Source: Megamerina dolium (lineage: Eukaryota > Arthropoda > Insecta > Diptera > Megamerinidae). Taken from it: DNA of 64,000 nucleotides. Where the stretch lies: assembly GCA_963854835.1 (NCBI GenBank), contig OY978529.1, positions 3,630,501 to 3,694,500 of the forward strand. The letters run 5' to 3'. Each line of letters opens with the position of its first letter. The first letter of the stretch is position 1. The position numbers and the translations under genes are program-made. Shown piece after piece: positions 32,550 to 44,681 of this stretch. Under the pieces are notes generated by a model, which saw only the letters and a program-made list of their open reading frames with translations, searched no databases and was not told where the DNA came from.

Positions 32550-32940
32550 GGGTTAGGGTATGTGGCTGCCCTCTCTCTGAGAGGACACACTTAGGCCAAA
32601 AAGGCCCATTGTGATACCACCGAGCTTCTCTTCCAATACTGTTGTGCGTGTTAAATTTGGACAGCATTAGAAGGGACCGACTTATATAAGTCGATTTCGA
32701 ACTGCAGAACCCTTGTGACATCACTTTAACTTAGTTTTGTCACAGAGCTCTTTTAAGATGCATTTTTGGCATATTGTTACTGCCGAAAATATTGCCAATT
32801 CTTGCCGATCGGTGGGTACCGTTCGAAAGAAAAATCTTTTCGATATTAAATTTTATTATGCTTCAGCCGGGGATTGAACCGACGACCTATAGATCAGATG
32901 GCCAACGCACTAACCACTGAGCTACGGTACTCAACGATTT
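32550..32940 (-). mobile_element. SINE, variant 3' tail
   Basis: The reverse-oriented copy has an intact head: GGGGATTGAACC (complement of the B box) near 32873-32884 and ACCACTGAGCTACGG (A box) near 32915-32930. Its 3' part differs from the common type: in SINE orientation it runs CTCGGTGGTATCACAATGGG, CCTTTTTGGCCTAAGTGTGT, CCTCTCAGAGAGAGGGCAGC, CACATACCCTAACCCTAA. The same tail occurs at 56.8-57.0 kb. Confidence 0.85.
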
Positions 32941-33439
32941 GGAGTAGTGTTAGCATCTTATCGATGATTATTTTAGATCTAGTCAGGCTCAGGAGTCTTA
33001 TTCGCCAATAATGGGCAGATTGTAGAGTCTCCTTTCTTCCATACGATACAGACAATATTGAGACGTCCAACCATATTTTCTTTAAAAGCTTATGCAAGCT
33101 GTCGAGCAGCTTATCGCCTTCGATCTTAAACAAATCGGCAGGCAGGACATCAACATCTGCAGTTTTTTTGTTTGTTTTTCAACCTTCAAATTGCCTTTTT
33201 GCAGTCTTTATGGCCAGAAGGTGTAATATCAATACCATCATTTGTAATTGGACTATTCATTCAATCTTACTCATCAGCGAATTTGTTCGAAGCGTCGCCA
33301 TTTAAAAACTAGAAGAAGTGATTCCTCCATAGACCCAGGATACTCTGAATATCACTAACCAGATTCCAATTTTTGTCATGACAGAAATAATCTTGAATCT
33401 TGAATGCTAATTCGGAACATTATCGTCATATTTTGCTTT

Positions 33440-34400
33440 TCTATTATAGAAAATCTAAGAATGCGTCACAGGTTGTGAAGTTTACAGAGACGATGCTGTA
33501 ACTCGAAAAACAGCAGCGCAGTGATTTGCTCGTTTTCGATCTCGATCGTTTTTGTTCTCGCTCTGATCGAACAATAACTGAAAAAGTCAATGAAATCAAG
33601 GAAAAAATTGAGCAAAACGGGCACATAAGCAGCGTGGACGTTGCTAGGTAACTAGGCATTCATCACTAAACAGTTACAAACCATTTGAAGAAAGCTGGAT
33701 ACACAAAGAAGCTTAATGTTTGGGTGCCACATGCATTAACAGTGAAAAATTTAATAGACTGAATTTACATTTGCGATTCATTGCTAAAACGGAACGAAAT
33801 CGAACCATTTCTAAAGCGAATGATTACGAGCGATGTAAAATGCATTACGTACGACAATAATGTGCAAAAAAGACGGTACCAAAGCCAGAATTGACACCAA
33901 AAAAGGTAATGCTGTGTATCTGGTGGGATTAAAAGGGAATTGTTCATTATGAGCTTCTACAACCCGGTCAAACGATTGATTCTGATCTCTACTGTCAACA
34001 ATTACTGAGATTGAAGCAAACATTTCAATTAGAACTGCCAGAATTGATCAACAGAAAAAGTGTTGTCTCCCATCATAACAACGCCAGATCACACACACAC
34101 CTTTGACGACCCGGCAGAAACTGATAGTGCTTGGCTGGGAAGTTTTGGATCTTACACTTTCAGATTATCATTTGTTTCGATCTACTGCAGAACTCTCTTT
34201 ATGGTGTAAATTTAAATTCAGTAGAGGCCTGCAAACACACTTGGATCAGCTTTTCGCTTAGAAAACCCAGAAGTTCTCCAGAGTCGGTATTATGGCTTTA
34301 TCCCAAAAATGGCAAAAAGTTATCGATCAAATCGACACATATTTGTTTAAATAAAGCTCGTTTCATATATAAGAAAAACAGTGCTTCATTTTTGGTCAAA
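33440..34400 (+). mobile_element. Very decayed mariner transposase copy
   Basis: Pieces of a mariner transposase are recognisable in order: RNASQVVKF (33455), a linker, EIEPFLKRMITSD-like sequence with the first Asp near 33830, YCQQL (33990), SVVSHHNNARSHT (34060) and SDYHLF-like LSDYHLF near 34155, then CKHTWISF and FARKPRSSPES. The second Asp position is Asn (HNN for QDN). Every frame is broken many times. Confidence 0.65.
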
Positions 34401-35760
34401 CGTGTAATCCAAATTTTTCGAACACCAATACATGGACTAAATTCGAAAGTATAAATTTAAACCTTATGAACAGAATACCAACGCGAAAAGATGCTCGAAC
34501 CAAACCAAATATATTTTTTTACTCCTCACAATCACATCCATCGCATAAATCGTCTGCAGCCGACATTAGCAGCATTCCGCCACACCACTTCATAGGCAAT
34601 AAAGCTTCTGTATTTATGTAATTGCAAATATTTCAAAGTGTTTTTTCTTCACATGAATACTTTCTAAATCAATACGAAAATTAATTTTGCGATTAACAAA
34701 CACAACCAGTTATTGTTGGTAATTTATTTGTAATCAATTTTAGCGCTTTGGCGAAAAGAGCTTATATACCTACACACATCCATTTCGCAGAAAAAGGGCC
34801 CACTGAAGGGAAGAACTGTTTGTTATTAATTTTCAATTTTTAGTAGTATTATCACTTTAATAAAATCATTAAAACCAAGTGGTCGATGGCGGCAACATCA
34901 TTTTCAACCGCCATTGCCATTGCCATCATCATGAGTATCATCAACAAACACCATCACCATCGTCATCAATATGGACAAAAAAGGAATATTGAATATTAAA
35001 TGTGCATTCAAATCGTTAACAATAATTTAAGTCACTTCAAATAGTAACGCATCGGGTGTTGTTGCATAATATTGCCAGTATTACTGCGGCTTCTGCTGCC
35101 GCTGCTCTTGAATTTATATTGCAATATTGCGTTTATATCGATTATATATCACACTCAACGCCAACGTTCAATATGCATACGCAGTATGTTCATAAACAAT
35201 TGAACAAGTAGTAATAGCGACTGACTATAGGTACGATGTACTCGTACACTTCTTATTAATGATTAGGCGGCAGTAATGATGGCAATGAATTGTTGCACAT
35301 TGCAACAAGAATAATGTCGACAAATCTCAGCATGTGAATTTGAGTGAGCTAGTGAGTGTGTGAGAATGAACGAAAAGAGAGTGTTTGTTTGAGGCACGCA
35401 ATATCAAGAATTTCGAGGCAATCAAATATTTTAAGGGAACGAGTGTATATGTGTTGAGAAGAAAAATATATTGCATATCTATTTTATAATAAGTTATCGT
35501 TTAACTTGAATTTACTAAGTATTCAGTAGAGTACCCTCTTATGAGTATTTTATGTTATTAGCTTTCACTAAAGCTTCAAATGCCGACAAACACTCATCTT
35601 CGTTGATGATGAGACAGGGCATAGAGCTAAGCAGTTTAGAATCGATCAATAATGACTATAAGATAACCGTAAGAAGCTATTATGAACGCATAGCATAGAT
35701 TAGAAATATATATAAAGTCAAAAATAGTTGTATTATGCTCCTAAGAACCGATTAAACCTT
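34400..35760. other. AT-rich stretch, no gene recognised
   Basis: Only short low-complexity patches (CAT near 34925-34970) are visible. Confidence 0.5.
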
Positions 35761-35766
35761 CATATA

Positions 35767-36860
35767 TAAGGTGTAGTAAAAAGAAATCCTTTATTTTTCA
35801 AATAGATGGCTTCAGTAATCTGTATCTCGTGTTGTAAAAGTGCGATCGGGTTACACTGGATGGCATTAGAAAGATAGGAGTTCGTACTAAATAAACTTTT
35901 CAGGTAGTTTTGTGATTGCTTGACTCAGTATTGTTTGAGCACGTGTCAAAGATGGACACCAGTAAAGAGATAATACGCCATATTTTACAGTTTCTCTTCG
36001 ATAAAGGCGAAAACGCAAGTCAGACGGCTGAAAAATGTGAATAGTGTTTATGGTCCTGATTTTGGTTTCGTCGATTCCGTTCCGGTAATTTTGATGTCAA
36101 AGATGCAGCACGCTCTGGAAGGCCAATTGTGGAAAACATCGATAAAACAATGGAAATCGTCGAGTCTGACCATCATGTAAGCATTGTTCCTATTGCCCAG
36201 TAGCTAAACATTGCACAAATAACCGTTTGGGGAACCATTTAAATAAGGTTGGATACAAAAAGAAGCTCGATGTATGGGTGCCACAAGAGTTAACGCAAAA
36301 AAACCTCATGGACCGAATTTCCATCTGCGAATCGCAACAAAATCGATCCATTTCTGAAGCGGATAGTTACTGGTGATGAAAAGTGGGTCACTTACGACAA
36401 CGTCAAGCGAAAACGGTCGTAGTCGAATCGCGGTGAGCCGGCGCAAACGGTCAGGAAGGTTTTGCTCTGTGTTTGGTGGGATTGGCAGGGAATCATCTAC
36501 TATGAGCTTAAATCGGACCTGTACTGTCAACAATTGGACCGTCTGAAGGAAGTAATCGTCCAGAAGTGGCCAGCTTTGCCCAATAGGAGAGGAATTGTGT
36601 TGCAACAGGACAACGCCAGGCCACACACATCGATAGTGACTCGCCAGAAACTCCGGGAGCTTGGTTGGTTCTTGGTTGGTTCTTATGCATCGAACTTATA
36701 GTCCGGATCTGGCACAAAGTGATTACTACTTGTTCGTGTCTATGACGAGTGATTTTGCTGGTGAAAAATTCGCCTCAAGGGAAGCTTGTTTAGAAGTTGA
36801 AGGTTATGTCCCTATTTTAAAAAATACTACCTTAACAATCCTACTCACTGGATAGGTGTG
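35767..36860 (+). mobile_element. Mariner transposase copy, 5' end present, frames broken
   Basis: The left terminus GGTGTAGTAAAAAGAAATCC (from 35769) matches the right terminus of the copy ending at 2140. The transposase begins MDTSKEIIRHILQFLFDKGE (35952), followed by RFRSGNFDVKDAARSGRPIV, a block LKRIVTGDEKWVTYDN (first Asp, about 36370), VLLCVWWDWQGIIYYEL, CQQLDRLKEVI and GIVLQQDNARPHTSIVTRQ (second Asp, about 36605), then YSPDLAQSDYYLFVS (third Asp, about 36700). Stops and frameshifts are frequent, and a short deletion follows IIYYEL. No matching right terminus was found. Confidence 0.85.
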
Positions 36861-37023
36861 ATAAAACCAATTTTTTATATATCTCAGCGTATGCAGAATA
36901 TAAATCAGTTCATCTACTAAAAGCGTAATTCTTATATAAAATTTGATATATAAGCACTTTATTGAAATCATCAGTACTGCCGAGTACTAAGGCGTTCATT
37001 ACTTTTATTGAATTCAATTTATA

Positions 37024-38063
37024 CAGAGTGATTTTTAAGAGTGATTTTTTTTAGTGAAATGTATGAAATAAGTTCCTCGATATTGGCTTCCAGAGCGTCT
37101 ACCGTTGCAGGCTTGTCGCTATAGACATGAGCCTTAACATATTCTCAAATAGTCTAAAGGCGTTAAAGCGCACGATCTAGGCGGCCAATTGACCAGCCTG
37201 AAAAGTGAAATAAGCCGAACTCGCCTCTCAATTGGGCCATTGTTTCGCGTGCTTTGTGGCATGTGGCACGGTCTTGTTGAAACCACATGTCAGTCAAGTC
37301 CAGTTCTTCCATTTTGGGCAAAAATAACGTTTGTAATCATCGCATGGTAGAGCTCGCCATTCACAGTAACGTTCCTGCATTCGTGATACCACCGGCCCAG
37401 AGTCCACACCAAACAGTGCATTTTTCGGGATACATTGGTAGTTATTGCAATGCTTTTGTCTGCTCTTCACATCAAATATGGCAATTTTAATTGTTCCATA
37501 CAACCAGCTTCCATGAGCTTCGTCGCTGAACACAATTTTCCGATAAAAAAGTGGATCTTCATTCAACTTTGCCAGCGCCCATTTATCAAAAGTTAGCCGT
37601 TGTGGTAGGTCGTGTGGCTTCAATTCTTGCATCAGCTGTATGTTAAAAGATTTGACACCCAAATGCTTCCGCAAAATTTTCCACGAAGTGTAGTATTAGT
37701 GGCCCAATTGCTGCGATCGGCACCGAATCGATAATTTAGGGTCATCAACAAGTCTGGCGGATGCAGCTGCGTTATTTTCCTCTGTCCGCACTTTACGTAT
37801 GCGTGTTGGTGGTTTAATATCCAATAATGTAAATTTGGTGAGAAATTTAGTCACAAGATTCCGAATAGCCGCCCCAGAAGGTCGCCCAAACTGATCATAA
37901 AATGGAACCGTTGCAGAATCTGCAAGCGTTGTTCGTTTGTAAGTCGATTCATGGTTAAATTATAGACCAAAGTGAACATGTTTGACAGTAACACGTTACA
38001 CGAAAACAGCTGAACTGTCAAAAACAGTGTTGCCAAAAAGAAAGTTGCTAAAAAATCACCCTG
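37024..38063 (-). mobile_element. Tc1/mariner-superfamily element with termini and TA duplications
   Basis: The termini CAGAGTGATTTTTAAG (37024-37039) and CTAAAAAATCACCCTG (38048-38063) are imperfect inverted repeats, each next to TA (37022-37023, 38064-38065). Minus-strand frames give the transposase from its start MNRLTNEQRLQILQ (37954), through KHLGVKSFNIQLMQELKPHD (37670), ALAKLNEDPLFYRKIVFSDEAH (first Asp, about 37525), to scattered remnants of the C-terminus near 37100. It belongs to the same broad group as the copy at 185-1665. The centre is deleted or scrambled and the gene is dead. Confidence 0.83.
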
Positions 38064-38065
38064 TA

Positions 38066-40868
38066 AGTACCAGGCATTTCTTTATCGTTTACATTAGTAC
38101 TCGTAATGTGTAAAATTTAATATGAAACATATTTGCCGTGTATCCGTGCTACAAAAAAATGACTCAATTCACAATGATTTACGTATGTCTCTTTAATGTT
38201 GACTTTGTAGTTAGTTATTTTCACATTACCAGCCAAGCTAGCTAGCTAGTTTACTTTGCTTACCTGCTTGTTTGAAGCTTAAGCCGAAGTTAGATTAAGA
38301 GACGAGAATTTATGAGCATTATATTTTCAATATACAAGTATATCGGAATATCTATTTACATGGTACTCATGTAGTATAGCAGATTTCTTTGCCTCTTGTG
38401 TCCTTCAATGACGTCGGCGGAATCAAGTTTATAAATAGGCATATTATATATTATTTGTTGGATGGCACACTCTTAAATTATGAATATTAACAAATGAATA
38501 TGTGCTTATTCGTAATAAATAAATGGCGTTCATTTTTTCATTTTGTCTTGTTGCTATGCCTATTGAGTTATCATTTGAGTTGCGAGCAAGTTGCAAGTGA
38601 TCGTAATATGAAAATGGCGTGTATATAAAAGTGAATGTGTAGAATGAAATCAATTTCAATATATTTTCAGGTATATGGCTATACAATAAATACCTTGGAA
38701 TGTATGACTTTTGTGCTCTTAGGTAAATTCTCTTCCATAGAGTGATGACACGATCATTTTATATGATCAGTGATTAGCAAAATGAAACAATTTGAATATG
38801 TTAATGGTCTATTTATTATTTTTTTTTTTTTGTTTCTTCAAAGTATTTAAAAATAGTCACGCTGGACTATTTAAAAGTTGATCATCAATTTGATGATCAA
38901 TAATAATGTCATTGATCAATGAATCGATCGTATACTGATCGTTTACTGATTTTAATCTTTTTGGTATATCAAATTAGGATTTCAATATCTATAATTAAAT
39001 AGATATATTAGAAAACTAGTTTGATTACCACTTAGTGTGTCCAATATCATTCGACAAATAAATATATTTATAAACTAATTGAAGAAACTTGTCTATGCGA
39101 TCATGATCCTCTTGTCCGATGATCAAGTTCTATTTTTAAAATGTTTAATGATAGAATCTTTCTGATGTATTTTTGTTTTTTTTTTTGGGAATTTTTATAT
39201 ATGAAAGGTAGATAGATCAGCATAGCTATCATGATAATTAGCTAACATATCAAATGATTAGGTGTAGCAAAAAAAAAATGTATACAAAAATTACGCACAA
39301 TCACATTCACGACAATACCGAATGATCACCATTCGATGGTGGATTTGCTATCATATGTCGTCGTACTATTTGTATACTCGATTATGCCATACTTGCACAA
39401 AATAGTTCGCGCGATCGATGCGAGTGATCGGTGAAATTATTGACGTTGTTATTAAATTAATGCAATCGATTTGCATTTTTATTATCCCAATACAACTATA
39501 CTGTCGTTGAAGTAAAATTTAATGTTAAATATTAAAATTTATTATCGAATAACACTTGCTGAATGATGGCTGAGAATGGCTGGATGATTATGAAGATGGT
39601 TGGTTGATTAGCTCTAGCATTGGTTGCATGATGTTGATCGTTATCGTAAAGATTGTTGTTGTTGCTTTAGAGCCGCACCGTTAATCGTTAAATAATTCTA
39701 AATGACAGCTAGTCAATGTCACTTGGCATCACTCTTTCTCTCACTCTCTCACTCTCTCTCTCTGTCTCTCTGATAATTTCATAATCTCATTGAGATCTTC
39801 AATTTATCGTTGTTGATCATTTTTAGGCGCAAGATCAGCTCTCTCTCTCTCTCTCTCATATATGTAACTTTTGCTTTATTAATTTTAATAATGTATTTTT
39901 TTTTTCTGTTGGCCACTTCCTTTTGCGAATGTTGATGAAGATGACTTCAGCTCATGTTGCTGTTATTAATTTCTTGTGCGTTGTTGTTAATATTCTTTGC
40001 ATTGATGCTTTTTAGGATCAGTCATCAGCTTTATGATTATGATTATATGATTGTATTTGTTTTTTTTTTTCATTTCATATAAAAATGTCGTAAAATTTTG
40101 TGATTGTTGACATCGTTGTATCAGGATGCATTTCCATCGTTAAATATTTGTTTGTGTTGTTGTTGTTGTTGTACTATATGTTATAAAATATTCATTTTTA
40201 TGACTTTTTATTTAATAATTTATTTCGATTTTACCGCATCTTACCATATACATATATATTTATAGCCTTTGCACTAATTTAATAAGAAAAAAATAAAAAA
40301 TAAATAAGTAAATATAAAAAAAAGAACAACAATTTTTAACATTTAACTGATCGGCAGCGGTGGTGGTTGTTTGCTTGATTCGTTTATATAGCACTAAAGT
40401 GCCTTTTGATTGTATGACACAATCTGAATGTTTTATTGTTGTCTTTTTATGATTATTACTTGTTGAAAATTGATGAAATTGTCATGATGGTTTTGGCCAA
40501 TGTAAATGGCAAAAAACAAAAAAAAAAAAAAATCAAAATAAATTTATAATAAAAAATTGATACGAATGATTAAAATTTATCGTTTTCACATTAACGAAAA
40601 TTCCTTTTTTTTTTTTTATTTTTCTCATCTCCATATGACATTTAAATATTGTTTGATGTAAACGTATAAGAGATAATTATAATAAAAATATCTTTTAACA
40701 TATACGAGCATACGTTTTAAATGGAAAGTTTTTAGACTGAATCCGTTCATTATTACTATGAGATGCATTTCGAATGTAATAAATAGGTTAAGTTATAAAT
40801 GAAAAATAAATGCATGAAGGTGATATGATTGAATTTCATCAGAAATACTTTAAATTTGATAAAATTTC
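38066..40868. other. AT-rich non-coding stretch with GATC-rich core
   Basis: No coding frame or transposon is visible. It contains CT runs near 39735-39770 and 39840-39860, and the dense GATC cluster listed separately. Confidence 0.5.
38750..40020. promoter_or_regulatory. Candidate regulatory cluster: about 19 GATC sites
   Basis: I count about 19 GATC tetramers in 1.27 kb, often as TGATCA or CGATC, including a perfect 10-bp inverted repeat TTGATCATCA-ATT-TGATGATCAA at 38878-38900. A neighbouring 0.9 kb (42.6-43.5 kb) has three. No factor is assigned; it may be chance plus local duplication. Confidence 0.25.
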
Positions 40869-40869
40869 A

Positions 40870-42545
40870 TTTAAGGTACCTTTATAAACATTCGAAGACA
40901 TATTTTTGTATTTGAGGTAGATGTGATGTTTATCCAATTACGACCATTCTTAATAGACTAGCTCCAATGAGCATAAACATCTTTTTTGCTAAGTTTCATT
41001 TTAAAAACATTAGATTTACGTGCGCAAGGGATGAAAATAAACATTCGAAAATATATTTTTATATTGGAGCTATTAGAATTTATCATCCATTTATGCTCAT
41101 TCTAGAACAAATATGTTTGTTGATCAAAAGAAACATATGTGTTAAGTTACAGTTCGATATCTTTAAATTTCCATACATAAAAGAGTTAAAATATATATTC
41201 GAAAATATACTTTTGTATGGGAGCTACTAGAATTTATCATCCATTTATGCTCATTCTTGAACAAATATGTTTGTTGGTCAAAAGAAGCATATGTACTAAG
41301 TTGCAGTTCGATATCTTTAAATTTCCATGCATAAAAGAGTTAAAATAGATATTCGAAAATATACTTTTGTATGGGAGCTACTAGAATTTATCATACATTT
41401 AAGCTTATTCTTAAACAAACATGTTTGTTGATCAAAAGAAGCATATGTACTAAGTTGCAGTTCGATATCTTTAAATTTCCATGCATAACAGAGTTAAAAT
41501 AGATATTCGAAAATATACGTTTGTATGGGAGCTACTAGAATTTATCATACATTTAAGCTTATTCTTAAACAAACATGTGTGTTGATCAAAAGAAGCGTAT
41601 GTATTAAGTTGAAGTTCGATATTTTTAAATTTCCATGCATAAAAGAGTTAAATTAGATATTCTAAAATATACGTTTGTATGGGAGCTACTAGAATTTATC
41701 ATCCATTTATGCTCATTCTTGAACAAATATGTTTGTTGGTCAAAAGAAGCATATGTACTAAGTTGCAGTTCGATATCTTTAAATTTCCATGCATAAAAGA
41801 GTTAAAATAGATATTCGAAAATATACTTTTGTATGGGAGCTACTAGAATTTATCATACATTTATGCTCTTTCTTGAACAAATCTCTTTGTTGATAAAAAG
41901 AAGCATATGTGTTAAGTTACAGTTCGATATCTTTAAATTTCCATACATAAAAGAGTTAAAATATATATTCGAAAATTTACTTTTGTATGGGAGATGGGCG
42001 TAGTTTTTATCCAATTATATCCATTTTCGGGTGAATAAGTTTGTTGGTCAAAACAATGATATATATTCAGTTTCTGCTGCGATAGCTTTATATTTCCATT
42101 CAAAAAGTTTGAAAATCAACACTCAACGATCTATTTTCGTATAGGGACTTGACGTAAATTTTATTCAATGAAATACATTTTCTAACTCATGTATTTGTTG
42201 ATATATTATAATATTATAATATCAAATTTCAGTTCATTCAAAAAAATATATAAAAAATTTTCGAAAATGAACTTTTGCATGGGAGGTAGGCATAAAATTG
42301 ATTGATGGAAATAATCATATGTGCCGTTTTTCAGCTCGACGACTTTACATACGTAAAATTTGAAAATACACATTCGAAAAGATAAGCGTAGTTTTTATCA
42401 AATTACGCTCATTTTCGAACTCATCTGCATGCTCATTAAAACCACCTGGTATGTGGAGTTTTAGTTCGATAGCTCTATATTTTTATGTGGTAAGACTGAA
42501 ACACACACTTTCAAAAACATATTTTTGTATGTGATGGACACAAAC
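40870..42545 (-). repeat. 154-bp tandem repeat array, about ten units, reverse orientation
   Basis: The anchor base before TTTTGTATGG or its equivalent falls at 40903, 41056, 41210, 41364, 41518, 41672, 41826, 41980 and 42134, i.e. 154 bp apart (one interval 153). Diverged units continue to about 42545. The unit carries TTCGAAAATATACTTTTGTA, TGGGAGCTACTAGAATTTAT, TTTATGCTCATTC, CAAATATGTTTGTTG and AAGTTGCAGTTCGATATC. Its reverse complement aligns with the 153-bp unit at 3 kb and 53 kb (CATACAAAAGTAT, AATATAAAG, GAAATTTGG landmarks). Units 41210-41980 are close to one another. The unit length is not a multiple of three, so this is not a protein repeat. Confidence 0.93.
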
Positions 42546-43510
42546 ACTTATAGTAAATTCAAAATGTAAAGGACTTTATTTGATATTTAAAAGTCGTAAG
42601 TTTCTAGTAACTCATGATGAAAGGTACTAAAGGAATTATGACTATTTTATATTAGCAATAAAAGATATACAAAAAATGTATATGATTTCTTCAATAAAAT
42701 ATATAATTCATGACACCGTTATTTATACATATATACTATATTTGTGTTTAAGTAGTATTAAACATTTCATAAAAATTTTGATACACTCATACTCATAGGC
42801 AGCTGCTGAAAACTAATTAAATATTGATGTGTCTGTATTCTATACCTATTTGTGTGCTATTATATAAATAATAATTTGATTAAAATGGAATGACTAATAA
42901 AAAATACATAAATCCCTAATTGCCACTGATGTGAGTGAGTGAATGAGCATAGGAAGGTGTTTATTTCTTTTTGGTTTTTGTTTTTTCATTAACAATCTTC
43001 TGATGCTAGTACGTACAGCTGTTTTTAGGGGCTCTTATGATAATAGTATGCGGTTTTAATCAAAAGGATCAATAATATTTTATTGTAAAAAGTAAAAAAA
43101 AAAAACATTATATTTATTAAAGGAACGTAGAGTTTGAAAATATATACTTATATTAAGAGAAATACATAGAAAGTGTATAAAATTGAATCCGATATTTTAT
43201 ACTCAGAGTGGATAAAGTCTAACATTAAATTAGGGATTTAAGTTAATTAAAAATTTTAAGTCAGACGTTATAAATTTAAACCATTTTACGCTACAGCTGA
43301 GCAAGTACATATATTAAAGATCTCTCTCTCTCTCTCTCTTTCTCTCTTTCAATTTCTATCTCTCTACGATCATCTCGTGAATATTTGAAATAATGTCGAA
43401 AATATTTACAAAGTCGATAAGCAGTTGCTTCTAATAATGTTGGAAATTCTCTGAGAGTTTACTCCAGACTACCGTGAAGAAAAAAAAATTTTGTAATAAT
43501 GTCGAAATTT
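42546..43510. other. AT-rich stretch, nothing recognised
   Basis: Contains a TC run at 43320-43340; no gene. Confidence 0.5.
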
Positions 43511-44545
43511 TTATACATGGATAAAACCGACCAGATTTTCACACTGCGCCACATCCTGGTGAAGACCCAAGAATAGCAGATCCACACAGACCATCTATTT
43601 GTTGATTATAAAGCCGCTTTCGACAGTTCGGTAAGGGATTACCTGAATTTGGTATTCCTGAGGAGCTCATTCGTCTTTGCAGAATGGCACTGTATAACCC
43701 CCGTTGTGGGAAGGATCCAATCACCCCGCTGTTTAATACCGTACGGGGTTTCAGACATGATAATTCGTTATCGTACGACTTCTTCCATCTTATTATGAAG
43801 AAAATAATACGAGCTGCTGATGTACGACATAAAGGCGCTATCTTCAACAAAAGTTTCATTCTGTTGGCGTATGCGGACGATATTGACATAATTGGCATGA
43901 ACACACGAGCAATCAGTGCAGCATTCGCCGAGTTGGAAAGAGATTCGCGTCGATTCGGTCTTGCGGTCAACGAGGGCAAGACGAAGTACCTAGTGTCTAC
44001 AAACAAAGAGTCCCGGCGTCTTGGACAGGACGTCACTGTTGACATCTACGCTTTTGAAGTAGTAAGGGACTTTGTCTGTCTTGGAAACAGCATCAACAGC
44101 AGTAATGAGATTTTGCGAAGGATCACTCTTGCAAAGAAGTGCTACTTTGGGCTAAAAAAGAGCGAAAACTACACTCTACAAGAATCGCATCATGCCTGTC
44201 TTTCCACCTCAGATGAGAGAATGCTCGGAGTTTTCGAGAGAAAAGTCCACCGCAAGATCTTTGGATCCATTTACGTTGGTGGCGAGTCTCGAACAAGGTA
44301 CAACTGACAAAGTGAAGCGGATTAAAATTCAGCGGCTGCGCTGGCTAGGTTATGTTGAGCCCGCAAGTGGGTGACGCAGAAGAGGCAGACGCAACCTTCG
44401 GTGGAAAAACCAAGTACTTGAGAACTTGTTAGCGGTTGGAATTTATAACTGTCGCTTCGCTAGCTAGCGAAGGAAAGAGTTGACTGGCGAAGCATGCTAG
44501 GTTCGGTCTAAATCGGTTTTCGGTTGTAATGCCCACATAAGTTAA
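43510..44545 (+). mobile_element. RTE-like LINE, RT to 3' end
   Basis: The copy starts inside the RT (KTDQIFTLRHILVKTQE) and includes LFVDYKAAFDSS, FGIPEELIRLCRMALY, HLIMKKIIRAADVRHKG, LLAYADDIDIIGMNTRAI (intact YADD), GLAVNEGKTKYLVSTNKESR and ERKVHRKIFGSI. It ends with the 3' end CGGTTGTAATGCCCACATAAG. Small deletions occur near 44105 and 44170, and the Arg-rich end is shortened. It keeps a 207-residue open frame (43684-44307). Confidence 0.88.
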
Positions 44546-44681
44546 CAAATAAGTAAACCCATACCATTTCTATATTTTCGTTTCAGATTATTTAAACTGA
44601 TTTTTTTTTTTGCAATTATGTCGAAAGGCAGGATTTACTGGAATCAAGATAAAATTTGTTAAAGCATATATATATGGCGGT

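Larger units (their letters stand above)
31838..33400 (-). mobile_element. RTE-like LINE, minus strand, carrying two SINEs
   Basis: The copy is read from high to low coordinates. 33400-32945 holds the start of RT with landmarks for DGVDI, LKNNKAAGADG, LHKLLKKIW, LSVSYGRK. 32480-32326 and 32045-31838 hold the C-terminal region and RRRRGRP-like end. SINEs occupy about 32555-32940 and 32046-32312. The middle of the RT is missing. The order of the pieces is collinear with an intact element, so I read this as one old copy. Confidence 0.72.

Noticed and set aside
35580..35760. Possible left extension of the mariner at 35.77 kb
   Set aside because: The terminal repeat starts at about 35769; sequence further left shows no similarity to the family.
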